Assembly (NCBI GenBank): GCA_030180135.1
Contig: CM058237.1
Location: 101,010,489-101,074,488 of the forward strand
Length of the DNA stretch: 64,000 nt
Origin: Orychophragmus violaceus
Taxonomy: Eukaryota; Streptophyta; Magnoliopsida; Brassicales; Brassicaceae
Direction: 5' to 3'
Below are positions 24,098 to 35,160 of this stretch, in pieces. The first letter of the stretch is position 1. Each line of letters starts with the position of its first letter. The position numbers were made by a program, and so were the translations under genes. Under the pieces are notes generated by a model, which saw only the letters and a list, made by a program, of their open reading frames with translations, did not search any database and was not told where the DNA came from.

Positions 24098-24125
24098 GGT
24101 TGTTGAGATTGGAACACCAACAACC
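24098..24125 (+). promoter_or_regulatory. Conserved 3' hairpin, Copia-D copy
   Basis: GGTTGTTG, a 12-base loop, then CAACAACC: a perfect 8-bp stem in the transcribed tract between pol and the 3' LTR. Confidence 0.65.
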
Positions 24126-24295
24126 ATTTGAGACTAGAATGTGTTGAGACTTATGACCAAGTTTCGAGGGGTCATAGATGCGCGGCATCAAAGTCGACAC
24201 ATAGGTATATGTAGGGGAGCATATGACCGGACATGGCCCGCTGATGAGAACTCTACAAGATATTAATATCTGTGTCATAAAAGGTTCTCATTTAC

Positions 24296-24327
24296 GACTA
24301 TAGAGTATAGTCCTTAGACCTGAGTTC
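24296..24327 (+). promoter_or_regulatory. Conserved palindromic box, Copia-D copy
   Basis: GACTATAGAGTATAGTC is a perfect 7-bp inverted repeat with a 3-base loop, followed by cttagacctgagttc. Homologues lie at 10173-10206, 17276-17308, 44993-45024 and 63137-63169. It is the best conserved non-coding block between these otherwise diverged tracts. Confidence 0.6.
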
Positions 24328-24696
24328 GCATGCATGTAGCTGCACATGGATTGATGCGCTTTGATCATTGTCTAACGCTGTTTCGTAACTGGGAGCTATA
24401 AGGACCTTGGTTGGGTGTATTATGAAGTATGTAGTTCATAGTGATGGAACAAGATGGGATTTGTCCCTGCCGTTCAACGGAGGTAATATCTCTAGGCCAA
24501 TCGGAGACTTGATAGCTGGTAAGAGAGTGGCCACTCCCAAACGGACTTGCCCAAGTCGTTTGAAATGTCAGTATCAAATCTGGTCCGATGAACATGGTCT
24601 GGCTATATAAGGATGACACGCATCTTTCCTTATGCCAGATCGAGATATTGAGACAAAAGGATTAGGGAATGTAGGATTCCAGTACAAGTGGGAGAT

Positions 24697-25094
24697 TGTT
24701 GGGAATGTCCTGAAATCTAATGTACTATCTCTAGAAAGTATGATAAGTGTCGAGATCAGACATAAGTCATAAATACTGGGTGATCATGATGACTTGCTAG
24801 AGCCCTCTCTTGATCTATAAGTTTAGGACTTATTACCAGTATTGTATGATCCCAAAGGGTCACACACCATAGCTAACGGGAAAGTTAAATGGAATTAATA
24901 CGGTAAGATGCAAGGCATTTACTGTATTTGTACAGAGAATTGGGCCAGACAAAATACAGTCTTTTTGTCTGATTTGGGTCTTGGGCCCAATAGCCTGATA
25001 AGCCATTAGTTTAATTACTTGGGCCCATAAAACAAAGAGAGAGGCGCCACTTAGCGAAGGGTCTGCGATTTCTTTTAGGTCTGGCCGTCCTCTC
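24697..25094 (+). repeat. Copia-D 3' LTR, first part
   Basis: These are the first 398 bp of the LTR, interrupted at a CT run by the LARD. The remainder is 34911-35155. Confidence 0.92.
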
Positions 25095-26001
25095 TGTAAT
25101 ACCCTGTATCAAGAATGGGTCAACGGGCAGTCAAGAAGTCGACGAGGGGCATTTTCGTAATTTCCAGAAGATGAAGGGTATTTTGGTAAATCTACCAAAA
25201 TACGAGCCAGAAGCTAAGACGGGCCAAATGTTATTCTTTTTAAGTAAAGAAAATATTTAGAAGACCAAGAAAGGTGGAAACGGAGATTAAACTAGTTTTT
25301 CGGGTTATCGGGAATGGAAACCGATAAAACCGACAAAACTTGTAAAATTCATTACAGGAGCTACGGGTGTCCGTTTGAAGTGATTAAAATTGCTAAATTC
25401 ATCTAAGAGCATCTAGAATCTGAAAAGAAGGCTTGGTGGATTTATAGAAGCAGATAAAGAGTTTTTAAAATATTAAACCTTAAACCAGTTTTTCCGAGGA
25501 ACCGATATAATGTTCGGGGAAGCGAGAAGACCTTCTAAACTCCACCAAAAATTATGAAATTTGGACCACAGCCTCATGAGAAGATGTAGAAGCCGCGGTT
25601 AAAAGGATTCATTAAGATTCAATGCCTAGATTAAGTTACATATTTTAGATCATTAATGGGTGATTAGTGGCTAAAAATCCAAAATAAATTCTTTGGAGCT
25701 TGGGCTTGAACCAGGGTATTTAGGGCTGATTGCTAAGATCATATTGGACCCAAATCCATCTCAGTATGAAGAATGAGCCACGAAATCCAGCCCAAGAATT
25801 TTAGAAGCTTCTTGGTATGTTAGGTTCATGAATCTAAAAGTGGTGTGTTGTCATCAATCCAAGGGCTGCATGGAGGAGGCTACAAGTGGATGGTGGATGC
25901 TCAAATGCATTGTTTTTGGATGGTTTTTGGTGAGGAGGTCGTGGCACAAGATGGAGGAAGAAGAGAAGACAAATGGAGGGTGAAGATCACTCCACTTTTA
26001 C

Positions 26002-26008
26002 TATATAA
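26002..26008 (+). promoter_or_regulatory. Predicted TATA box of LARD 5' LTR
   Basis: TATATAA in a ctatataagg context, about 30 bases before the start of the purine-rich leader. The same site lies at 32365-32371 in the 3' LTR. Predicted from sequence only. Confidence 0.5.
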
Positions 26009-27083
26009 GGAGACCTTCCCCCTCCCATTTTCTTCACACCAAACTCACAAAGAGTAAAGAGAAGTAAAGAAGAGAGAAAGAAGAGAGGGAGAAGAGAGGG
26101 AGAAGGGAGGAAGAAGAAGAAGAAGAAGGAGGCGGCAAGAAGAAGGAGGAGGAGGAGGAGCCGGGAGAAGAAGAAGAAGGAGGAGCCGGAGGGGAGAGAG
26201 AGAGATAAAGGAGAGAGAAAGAAGAGAGAGAGTGGAAATAAATAAAAGAAAGATGGGGAAAGGAAAATTAATACGTCGGAATATTCTAAAGAATATTCTT
26301 CGGAAAAGGAATTTTTCCGACGTAATAATCTTCCCGATAAACCGGATTTCTTTTATTTAGAAATAGGATAGATGGTTGTAGTAGACATCATACGAGGGTT
26401 GTCCGGAGGTTCGGGATCACGAAGGTCAACGGCATGGTCAAGTGCGGGTCAAGGTCGGGTCAAAGAGACGGAGGTTCGGGGAAGGTTCGGGTTAGCGTCG
26501 GGTTCATGCCGGGTCTCGTTGTTCCGCTAGTCCGTCAATCCGTCCGTCCGTCATCATAATAGCAATGTGAGTCGACTCAAAACACCGTAGAGTAGTATTG
26601 CATATAGATCATAAAACGAGAAACCGTAGATTAAGTAATTGCATACCCGGATATAAATTGATGGCGTTTGAGAGTTGAATTGACAATAAACCGGTTAGGG
26701 GGTTGAGACGCATACTAGGATCGTAAGATTAAACGGATTAAACTTGTTGTGTGCCGTTAGGTTGGTAGTAACGTTGTGTGATGCATACATATAGTCGTTG
26801 TATGATAGGGCCGTATATGCATATATATCTATGTATGAAAAACGATCTAAAATGAATCTAAGTACGGAAATTAAGACGCTATAAAATACGGAAGTAAACT
26901 TAACAAACGTATAGCATATGGAATGATACTTGGTTAAGGTTTAATGATAAAGGAATGAATGGAATAAATAAATGGTGAGACGTCGGGGAGTTTAGTATAA
27001 GCTACTAGCTCTAAACCGACGGATCGGGGAGTTGATAAAAGATACCTAGGAAAGGTTAAGAAAAGAAAAGTGTTGAGATTGGG

Positions 27084-27184
27084 AGCCGTCTACGGGTTAG
27101 CAATCCGCTAATCCAAGGTAGCGGACGATAAAGAGATATGAGCCGTCTACGGGTTAGCAATCCGCTAATCCAGTGTAGCGGACG
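27084..27184 (+). repeat. Tandem hairpin units in LARD LTR
   Basis: Two near-identical 44-bp units start 57 bp apart. Each folds as ccgtctac, gggttagc, loop aatcc, gctaatcc, gtagcgg. The related solo LTR has one copy on the other strand (about 46993-47031). The 3' LTR repeats the pair at 33447-33547. Confidence 0.7.
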
Positions 27185-28542
27185 TGAATGAGTTAAAAGA
27201 CATTAGAAACCCTAATAGGCTTGCTTGTGTGATGATTGTTTGTATTGTGTGATTGCGTGTTTGGGGTTGTTAAGCTTTGTTGTGCAGGCCTATTAGATTG
27301 TCTCGGTATTGGGCCGAGCGAGCGGTGGGGCGGGTGTGTGTAGACTTGCGGGGTGCGGTGATGAGATGGTGGTTAATGGTTGTTCGAGTCTGATTGATTG
27401 CTAGAGTCCGAGCGAGTCTGCGTGTTTACTTTTCTGCACTAGGACTCTAGGGTGCGTTAGATCCCGCAAGTCTAGGTGATTGGAGACGTTCTGGTACTTC
27501 CGACCCGATTGGATCCTCGGGAAGTTGCTTAACCGGATCATGGTAATTTCGGTTATGGCGTTAACCTATGGAGTGACGTCTGTAGGTGTGTAGTCCGGAG
27601 AACACGGGGTCGCGTCCTAGGGCCGGACTGCATGGAAGCTCGGGTTGCCGGGGGTAACCGGAGTCACTGCGTATCGATGGACGGAGAACAGTGTCCTGGA
27701 TCGTGAGACTTGGTGTTAACATCTGGGAGTCGAGAGGGTTTGTTACCATATCAGTAATGGTGGAAACCCGTGGAAGTTACCAAGAAGCGTAAGGGCCCAG
27801 TGGTGTGTTGATGATGATGATGGTGTTGCGCGATAGATAGATCGAGTCTAATCGAGAGCATGTGCCGCAATGCTCTCGATTTCCTTCATTGACGTGATGT
27901 GTTGTTATTATTGAATTGCTTGTGTGTTGTGAAGCTCATCACGTCTTGGTAGCACGTGATCGGCTATTATACTTGATTGTTATTTTGGGTTTTGGGCGGG
28001 ATTATTAGATTGTTAGAAGCCGTAGTGGGGAGCCGTCTCACTGGGTAATCTTAGATTGCTCATTAGACTCTTTTGTGTTTTTCAGGTTTGGCGTAGCTTG
28101 GCGGACGCGTAGGACGCTCGGAGTAGTCTCGGGTTGGCATTGGGTATCGGTGTGGAGTTTACACATTTTGACTGTTACTTTCGGTTTCAGACTTTGTTGG
28201 GATCCCGTTAAATGTTTTGTGTATTAGACTGTATATTATTATGAATGAGATTTATATATTTTCAAATAATAAAAACGGAACAATTCCCTGATATACGGTT
28301 TCGTCCGAACCGAACACAACTCGTGGAAGTGGTACAGGTTGAAAAGCTTTGTATCACGGAAGCGAGGTAAACGGAGTTAAGGACGGTTTGGTTCGAGCCT
28401 TTGTCTCAAACCGGACTGCCTTTGACTTCGTATTGTGACAAACTCTTCTTGTATGACTGCTCGGGTTCGATCGGTCATGTTCTTGTTTGATTGTTGGCCG
28501 GTCAGCTCGTCGGTCAGCGGTAAACGGGAAGGGGGCGTTACA

Positions 28543-31457
28543 AAAGGTGGTATCAGAGCATGGTTCGTCATGGGTTCGAATATTCCGGTTTTTCAAAGTT
28601 TTCAATGTTTTATCGAGTCAAATGTGTCGCCAATTCAACCATTAGGAATCCGAGTCGCGTTCGTCAATCCGGGGAAATGGGTATTTTATTAAGCTTGTGC
28701 TAATCATTTGGTATTTTGTTGCAGTCACGCAGCAGAGTTGTCCTAGGGGGATTGGTGTGTGTGTGGGTTGCGACGACAAGATAAGGGACATCAGTATGGA
28801 TGACCATAAGTCCGGTGGATCTACCCCAGCTAGTCAAGGTCCGTACTCCCAACATGTGGAATGTTCCCGTAAATTGCAGCTTACTCGGAGTATGTGGTTG
28901 CCGGTGCCGAGCCCGTTACCACTCCACCCATTCCATAGCCGCCTTATGATACGATTACATCCGGAGTACTACCGTCAGTAGCACGCACCGTCGACATTCA
29001 TCCCTAATGACATGGCGATAAAATACATCCTCGGGGTATGGGAGCTATCACCGCCTGCTATTCGACCACCAGTTCGACGCATTGGACTCTTCGTTCCTTA
29101 CCCGCGGTGACACGTGTCTTTCATTTCCATTCGGTGTCGGTAGTTTGGCCAAGCATATCAGTCACCACCGCATTGACGCCGATTCCGACTTACCACATTT
29201 GCGGCCGAGGTGAACATTGTGCTCCTTTCTGTCATAACCGAGACCGAGTCGCTCCGCCACCACCACCACACTCATTCCATCCTCCTGGTACACCTGTCTA
29301 TTAGTATCCACATGAGTTGTACCCCTCATGTTGGAGATTAGGAAATAGATTAGGCCCAGGTAAGTAAGGGCTCTAACTCGCTTTTGATGTGTGTATATCG
29401 GCTTGCGTTTGTCTCTAACAATTCAGTTGTGTGTAGCAGTGTTTCGTTTGGGACGGATTGGTAACCGCGAGTATGTAGACTTCGACGGACATACGTATTT
29501 AAAACTCTATGTGGTGAATAGATGTTTTATTTACGTAGTGGATGTGGAGTATTCGGTATTTTTCGTTTAAGTAACGAAGTGATCTTATTGCATGAGTTGG
29601 GATAATAAATGCAATATGGTTATACCGTGAAAGCAAATGATGATCCGATGAGACGGTTACTACGACCCTAAGAGACGACCGTAATTGCCGATTTGTTTGA
29701 TTGATTGATTGTGTGTGATTGATTGCTTTGCTAGGGTGTTAGAATGTTGAATTGATTGATGCATTGATTGCCCGCTAGGTTGGTAGTTGTTGATTTTGAA
29801 TCTCTGCATTTCGTTTAATCGCTAGGTTGCTAGAAAGTGATTTTTTTTTTTTTTTTTTTTTTTTTTGAATAGCGAGATCGTTTGGTTTGCTTGGTAGAAT
29901 TGTTTTTGGTAAGCCTAGAATTGATAAAGCGGTTTTTAGAAAACTTATTCGAGATTGAGCGGAATTATAAGATATTGTTTATTAGCCACATGTGACCATT
30001 GGGTCCGTGACTAAATACCAATATCTCTATAAGGAAGCGATATCGGGAGTATGTTAAAAAGGTCTAACCATGTTGGTGTTGTTATTGTTGATGTAGGACG
30101 TGATGGACGAGTTGACGAGGACACGAGACCGAACCTGAACCCGAGAGGCGAGATGTTATTTCAGGGAACAGTTTGACCCGAGCCTGCAAGAAAGTCAGTG
30201 TGGATTCAAAAAGGAGTTTGGGTAGTAATGGTAGAAAGAAGCAAGGCGAATGAGTTCAAGAAGATAGCAATGAGATTCAGAAGCATCAGAGTCGATGGAA
30301 GAGTTCGTTCGGGGATATCAATGGGAAGAGAAGTTTTGAGAATCGATGAAGTGTGGAGATCAGCGATTGAGGATTTCGAGACATACATGAGTATGGCGGA
30401 TTCATTGGAAGGAGGAACATCAATCCTATCAGAACATTAGTGGGAAGCGATAAGTATTAAAGGCGGAATAAGTATCCGGGGTTGAGGACGAGGCAATGTT
30501 GCGTAATCAAGAAGGTCGAATCAGAGTGGGGAAGTCAGAATATCGGTTAAGGAGATCATCAGATGGCGAAGATGGAGTCAGGAGTCAGACTGAAGCATTA
30601 AGACGAAACCAATGGTCCGAAATCGGAAATGAGTCGGAAAGTCCAATGGCGATGAAGAATCAGGAAGCGATCAGAAATCAGACAAGTCGGTGTCAGGAGT
30701 TCAAAGTGACATCGTGTTAGGGTTGCGCACAACTGCATAGCAGGGAGTCATCTGGGCATCGGAAGTATGAGTTGGAAACCAGAGACAGAATCAACGAAGT
30801 AATCAAATGGAGAAGCCGGGATTGATTGAGAGTCAAGCCATTTCGAGTGAGAAGTTCAAAGATGTCAATGTGCTGAGAATGGGCGCAAAACCAAGGTTCA
30901 AGAATCAGTGGAAGCATCGGGAGTGTAACTACAAATTCAGAGTTCAAGCAGTATCGTGTGGCGAAGAAGGAAACAAGACTCAGAATGGAGTCGTACAGTC
31001 AAGAGAAATGAATATGTCATCAGAGAGAAGTTCGGTGTAGCGATGTTTGTGCAAACCAGTGGGTTGAAAGTCAGTAGGCATCGGAAGAGCGGGGTTACCA
31101 TGAGATCAGAGCGTAAGAAGCAAAGCAGAGTTGGATTGAAATCAAAGACCGAGTGAAGCAGTTCAATCACGACCGTTGGTATTGAAAATCAAGATCGGAG
31201 TCTGTAAACCGGGAAGATGTGAAACCAGAAGTGATCGTGAGTTAAGTTTTTGGTATGGGAAGTTCGAGATGACCGCGTGAGCAAGATGGTGTTTCAGAAT
31301 TCAGTACGCATCGAAAGTATAGTTCAATCAATTCAGCGTTCGGGTGTTGGAGCAGACATATCGGTTTCAGAAGTGGTAACTTACGGGGTTCAGTTCCGAT
31401 TCGAAGTTAGTAAGTAACGGAGAATTCGGGGACCGAATTCCTGTAAGTGGGGAAGAA
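28543..31457 (+). other. LARD internal region
   Basis: This is 2915 bp without a recognisable retrotransposon protein. The primer site tggtatcagagc starts at 28548. Around 29190-29250 a translated cysteine- and histidine-containing stretch (ICGRGEHCAPFC) could be a degraded gag zinc knuckle. A run of about 27 T lies at 29839-29865. From about 30080 to 31450 the sequence is purine-rich with repeated gaagtca/gtcagaa-like words and short open frames of doubtful meaning. The 3' end is the purine tract before 31458. Confidence 0.75.
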
Positions 31458-34400
31458 TGTAATACCCTGTATCAAGAATGGGTCAACGGGCAGTCAAGAA
31501 GTCGACGAGGGGCATTTTCGTAATTTCCAGAAGATGAAGGGTATTTTGGTAAATCTACCAAAATACGAGCCAGAAGCTAAGACGGGCCAAATGTTATTCT
31601 TTTTAAGTAAAGAAAATATTTAGAAGACCAAGAAAGGTGGAAACGGAGATTAAACTAGTTTTTCGGGTTATCGGGAATGGAAACCGATAAAACCGACAAA
31701 ACTTGTAAAATTCATTACAGGAGCTACGGGTGTCCGTTTGAAGTGATTAAAATTGCTAAATTCATCTAAGAGCATCTAGAATCTGAAAAGAAGGCTTGGT
31801 GGATTTATAGAAGCAGATAAAGAGTTTTTAAAATATTAAACCTTAAACCAGTTTTTCCGAGGAACCGATATAATGTTCGGGGAAGCGAGAAGACCTTCTA
31901 AACTCCACCAAAAATTATGAAATTTGGACCACAGCCTCATGAGAAGATGTAGAAGCCGCGGTTAAAAGGATTCATTAAGATTCAATGCCTAGATTAAGTT
32001 ACATATTTTAGATCATTAATGGGTGATTAGTGGCTAAAAATCCAAAATAAATTCTTTGGAGCTTGGGCTTGAACCAGGGTATTTAGGGCTGATTGCTAAG
32101 ATCATATTGGACCCAAATCCATCTCAGTATGAAGAATGAGCCACGAAATCCAGCCCAAGAATTTTAGAAGCTTCTTGGTATGTTAGGTTCATGAATCTAA
32201 AAGTGGTGTGTTGTCATCAATCCAAGGGCTGCATGGAGGAGGCTACAAGTGGATGGTGGATGCTCAAATGCATTGTTTTTGGATGGTTTTTGGTGAGGAG
32301 GTCGTGGCACAAGATGGAGGAAGAAGAGAAGACAAATGGAGGGTGAAGATCACTCCACTTTTACTATATAAGGAGACCTTCCCCCTCCCATTTTCTTCAC
32401 ACCAAACTCACAAAGAGTAAAGAGAAGTAAAGAAGAGAGAAAGAAGAGAGGGAGAAGAGAGGGAGAAGGGAGGAAGAAGAAGAAGAAGAAGGAGGCGGCA
32501 AGAAGAAGGAGGAGGAGGAGGAGCCGGGAGAAGAAGAAGAAGGAGGAGCCGGAGGGGAGAGAGAGAGATAAAGGAGAGAGAAAGAAGAGAGAGAGTGGAA
32601 ATAAATAAAAGAAAGATGGGGAAAGGAAAATTAATACGTCGGAATATTCTAAAGAATATTCTTCGGAAAAGGAATTTTTCCGACGTAATAATCTTCCCGA
32701 TAAACCGGATTTCTTTTATTTAGAAATAGGATAGATGGTTGTAGTAGACATCATACGAGGGTTGTCCGGAGGTTCGGGATCACGAAGGTCAACGGCATGG
32801 TCAAGTGCGGGTCAAGGTCGGGTCAAAGAGACGGAGGTTCGGGGAAGGTTCGGGTTAGCGTCGGGTTCATGCCGGGTCTCGTTGTTCCGCTAGTCCGTCA
32901 ATCCGTCCGTCCGTCATCATAATAGCAATGTGAGTCGACTCAAAACACCGTAGAGTAGTATTGCATATAGATCATAAAACGAGAAACCGTAGATTAAGTA
33001 ATTGCATACCCGGATATAAATTGATGGCGTTTGAGAGTTGAATTGACAATAAACCGGTTAGGGGGTTGAGACGCATACTAGGATCGTAAGATTAAACGGA
33101 TTAAACTTGTTGTGTGCCGTTAGGTTGGTAGTAACGTTGTGTGATGCATACATATAGTCGTTGTATGATAGGGCCGTATATGCATATATATCTATGTATG
33201 AAAAACGATCTAAAATGAATCTAAGTACGGAAATTAAGACGCTATAAAATACGGAAGTAAACTTAACAAACGTATAGCATATGGAATGATACTTGGTTAA
33301 GGTTTAATGATAAAGGAATGAATGGAATAAATAAATGGTGAGACGTCGGGGAGTTTAGTATAAGCTACTAGCTCTAAACCGACGGATCGGGGAGTTGATA
33401 AAAGATACCTAGGAAAGGTTAAGAAAAGAAAAGTGTTGAGATTGGGAGCCGTCTACGGGTTAGCAATCCGCTAATCCAAGGTAGCGGACGATAAAGAGAT
33501 ATGAGCCGTCTACGGGTTAGCAATCCGCTAATCCAGTGTAGCGGACGTGAATGAGTTAAAAGACATTAGAAACCCTAATAGGCTTGCTTGTGTGATGATT
33601 GTTTGTATTGTGTGATTGCGTGTTTGGGGTTGTTAAGCTTTGTTGTGCAGGCCTATTAGATTGTCTCGGTATTGGGCCGAGCGAGCGGTGGGGCGGGTGT
33701 GTGTAGACTTGCGGGGTGCGGTGATGAGATGGTGGTTAATGGTTGTTCGAGTCTGATTGATTGCTAGAGTCCGAGCGAGTCTGCGTGTTTACTTTTCTGC
33801 ACTAGGACTCTAGGGTGCGTTAGATCCCGCAAGTCTAGGTGATTGGAGACGTTCTGGTACTTCCGACCCGATTGGATCCTCGGGAAGTTGCTTAACCGGA
33901 TCATGGTAATTTCGGTTATGGCGTTAACCTATGGAGTGACGTCTGTAGGTGTGTAGTCCGGAGAACACGGGGTCGCGTCCTAGGGCCGGACTGCATGGAA
34001 GCTCGGGTTGCCGGGGGTAACCGGAGTCACTGCGTATCGATGGACGGAGAACAGTGTCCTGGATCGTGAGACTTGGTGTTAACATCTGGGAGTCGAGAGG
34101 GTTTGTTACCATATCAGTAATGGTGGAAACCCGTGGAAGTTACCAAGAAGCGTAAGGGCCCAGTGGTGTGTTGATGATGATGATGGTGTTGCGCGATAGA
34201 TAGATCGAGTCTAATCGAGAGCATGTGCCGCAATGCTCTCGATTTCCTTCATTGACGTGATGTGTTGTTATTATTGAATTGCTTGTGTGTTGTGAAGCTC
34301 ATCACGTCTTGGTAGCACGTGATCGGCTATTATACTTGATTGTTATTTTGGGTTTTGGGCGGGATTATTAGATTGTTAGAAGCCGTAGTGGGGAGCCGTC

Positions 34401-34905
34401 TCACTGGGTAATCTTAGATTGCTCATTAGACTCTTTTGTGTTTTTCAGGTTTGGCGTAGCTTGGCGGACGCGTAGGACGCTCGGAGTAGTCTCGGGTTGG
34501 CATTGGGTATCGGTGTGGAGTTTACACATTTTGACTGTTACTTTCGGTTTCAGACTTTGTTGGGATCCCGTTAAATGTTTTGTGTATTAGACTGTATATT
34601 ATTATGAATGAGATTTATATATTTTCAAATAATAAAAACGGAACAATTCCCTGATATACGGTTTCGTCCGAACCGAACACAACTCGTGGAAGTGGTACAG
34701 GTTGAAAAGCTTTGTATCACGGAAGCGAGGTAAACGGAGTTAAGGACGGTTTGGTTCGAGCCTTTGTCTCAAACCGGACTGCCTTTGACTTCGTATTGTG
34801 ACAAACTCTTCTTGTATGACTGCTCGGGTTCGATCGGTCATGTTCTTGTTTGATTGTTGGCCGGTCAGCTCGTCGGTCAGCGGTAAACGGGAAGGGGGCG
34901 TTACA
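31458..34905 (+). repeat. LARD 3' LTR
   Basis: This 3448-bp LTR lies at a constant offset of 6363 from the 5' LTR along its whole length, so no insertion or deletion separates the two. No substitution was found in the stretches compared. Confidence 0.93.
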
Positions 34906-34910
34906 CTCTC

Positions 34911-35155
34911 TCTCTCTCGGTTGTTCCAACTTTGGTCTAGCAGCCTGATCCAGTAGCTTGTAAGAGTGTGGATACCTAGGAGGAGCCGGTTATCATCAGC
35001 TCTTATAGATCTCGATATTCCTTTGATCAATCTGCTGCAATCATAAGGTAATGATCCTGATCTGTTTATGATTCAACTGCAAATCACCTAGATCCTAGTT
35101 GATTATGTTAGGTTGTAATCTGATAATTACACCAATGAACACACATAATCCTACA
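34911..35155 (+). repeat. Copia-D 3' LTR, second part
   Basis: These last 245 bp of the LTR match 18160-18404 with two visible changes (tctgctgcaatcat versus tccgctgcaatcac). They end in CCTACA and are followed by the TSD tggaa. Confidence 0.92.
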
Positions 35156-35160
35156 TGGAA

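Larger units (their letters stand above)
23862..24696 (+). other. Copia-D 3' non-coding tract and polypurine tract
   Basis: This is 835 bp without a supported gene. It has the hairpin at 24098-24125, the 32-base palindromic box at 24296-24327 and a third shared box at 24442-24514. It ends with the purine tract aagtgggaga at 24686-24695, directly before the 3' LTR. Confidence 0.8.
25095..28542 (+). repeat. LARD 5' LTR
   Basis: The 3448-bp LTR runs from TGTAATACCC to GGCGTTACA. Landmarks are TATATAA at 26002-26008, a long purine-rich stretch at about 26042-26275 that should lie in the early transcript, and an inverted repeat acgtcggaa/ttccgacgt at 26273-26323. A 44-bp hairpin unit occurs twice at 27084-27127 and 27141-27184, and AT-rich sequence near 28240-28275 is a possible 3' end region. 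Open frames of 60-85 codons in it are not supported as genes. Confidence 0.93.
25095..34905 (+). mobile_element. LARD: non-autonomous giant-LTR retrotransposon, very young
   Basis: This 9811-bp element has two 3448-bp LTRs (25095-28542 and 31458-34905), TSD ctctc (25090-25094 and 34906-34910), a tRNA-iMet primer site at 28548 and a purine tract (gtggggaaga) before 31458. The 2915-bp interior encodes no recognisable gag, protease, reverse transcriptase or integrase. It fits the large retrotransposon derivative class, mobilised by enzymes from another element. The LTRs have equal length and every stretch I compared is identical. Ty3/Gypsy affinity is inferred from LTR size and 5-bp TSD, not from protein. 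Confidence 0.93.
17764..35155 (+). mobile_element. Copia-D, Copia retrotransposon with intact gag-pol, LARD in its 3' LTR
   Basis: It starts TGTTGGGAATG at 17764 and ends CCTACA at 35155, with TSD tggaa at 17759-17763 and 35156-35160. LTRs are 17764-18404 (641 bp) and 24697-25094 plus 34911-35155 (643 bp). The two extra bases lie in a CT run beside the LARD insertion. About five substitutions separate the LTRs by eye. Copia-D lies in the pol gene of Copia-B, opposite in orientation. Confidence 0.93.

Noticed and set aside
25845..26057. A 70-codon open frame present identically in both LARD LTRs
   Set aside because: Identity reflects the young LTR pair, not coding constraint. It has no motif and spans the predicted TATA box, so it would not be intact in the transcript.
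27741..27840. A tRNA- or CRISPR-like repeat in the LTR
   Set aside because: Only a short gatgatgatga run and unrelated sequence are present. No cloverleaf or regularly spaced repeats were found anywhere in the window.
29038..29304. An 88-codon frame in the LARD interior with a Cys/His cluster
   Set aside because: The spacing does not fit an intact CCHC knuckle and there is no surrounding gag. At most it is a relic.
29839..29865. A run of about 27 T as the end of a LINE on the minus strand
   Set aside because: No LINE sequence or target duplication flanks it; it looks like a simple homopolymer inside the LARD.
30198..31156. Several 66-80 codon frames in the purine-rich LARD interior
   Set aside because: They overlap on both strands, share low-complexity composition and have no recognisable domain.
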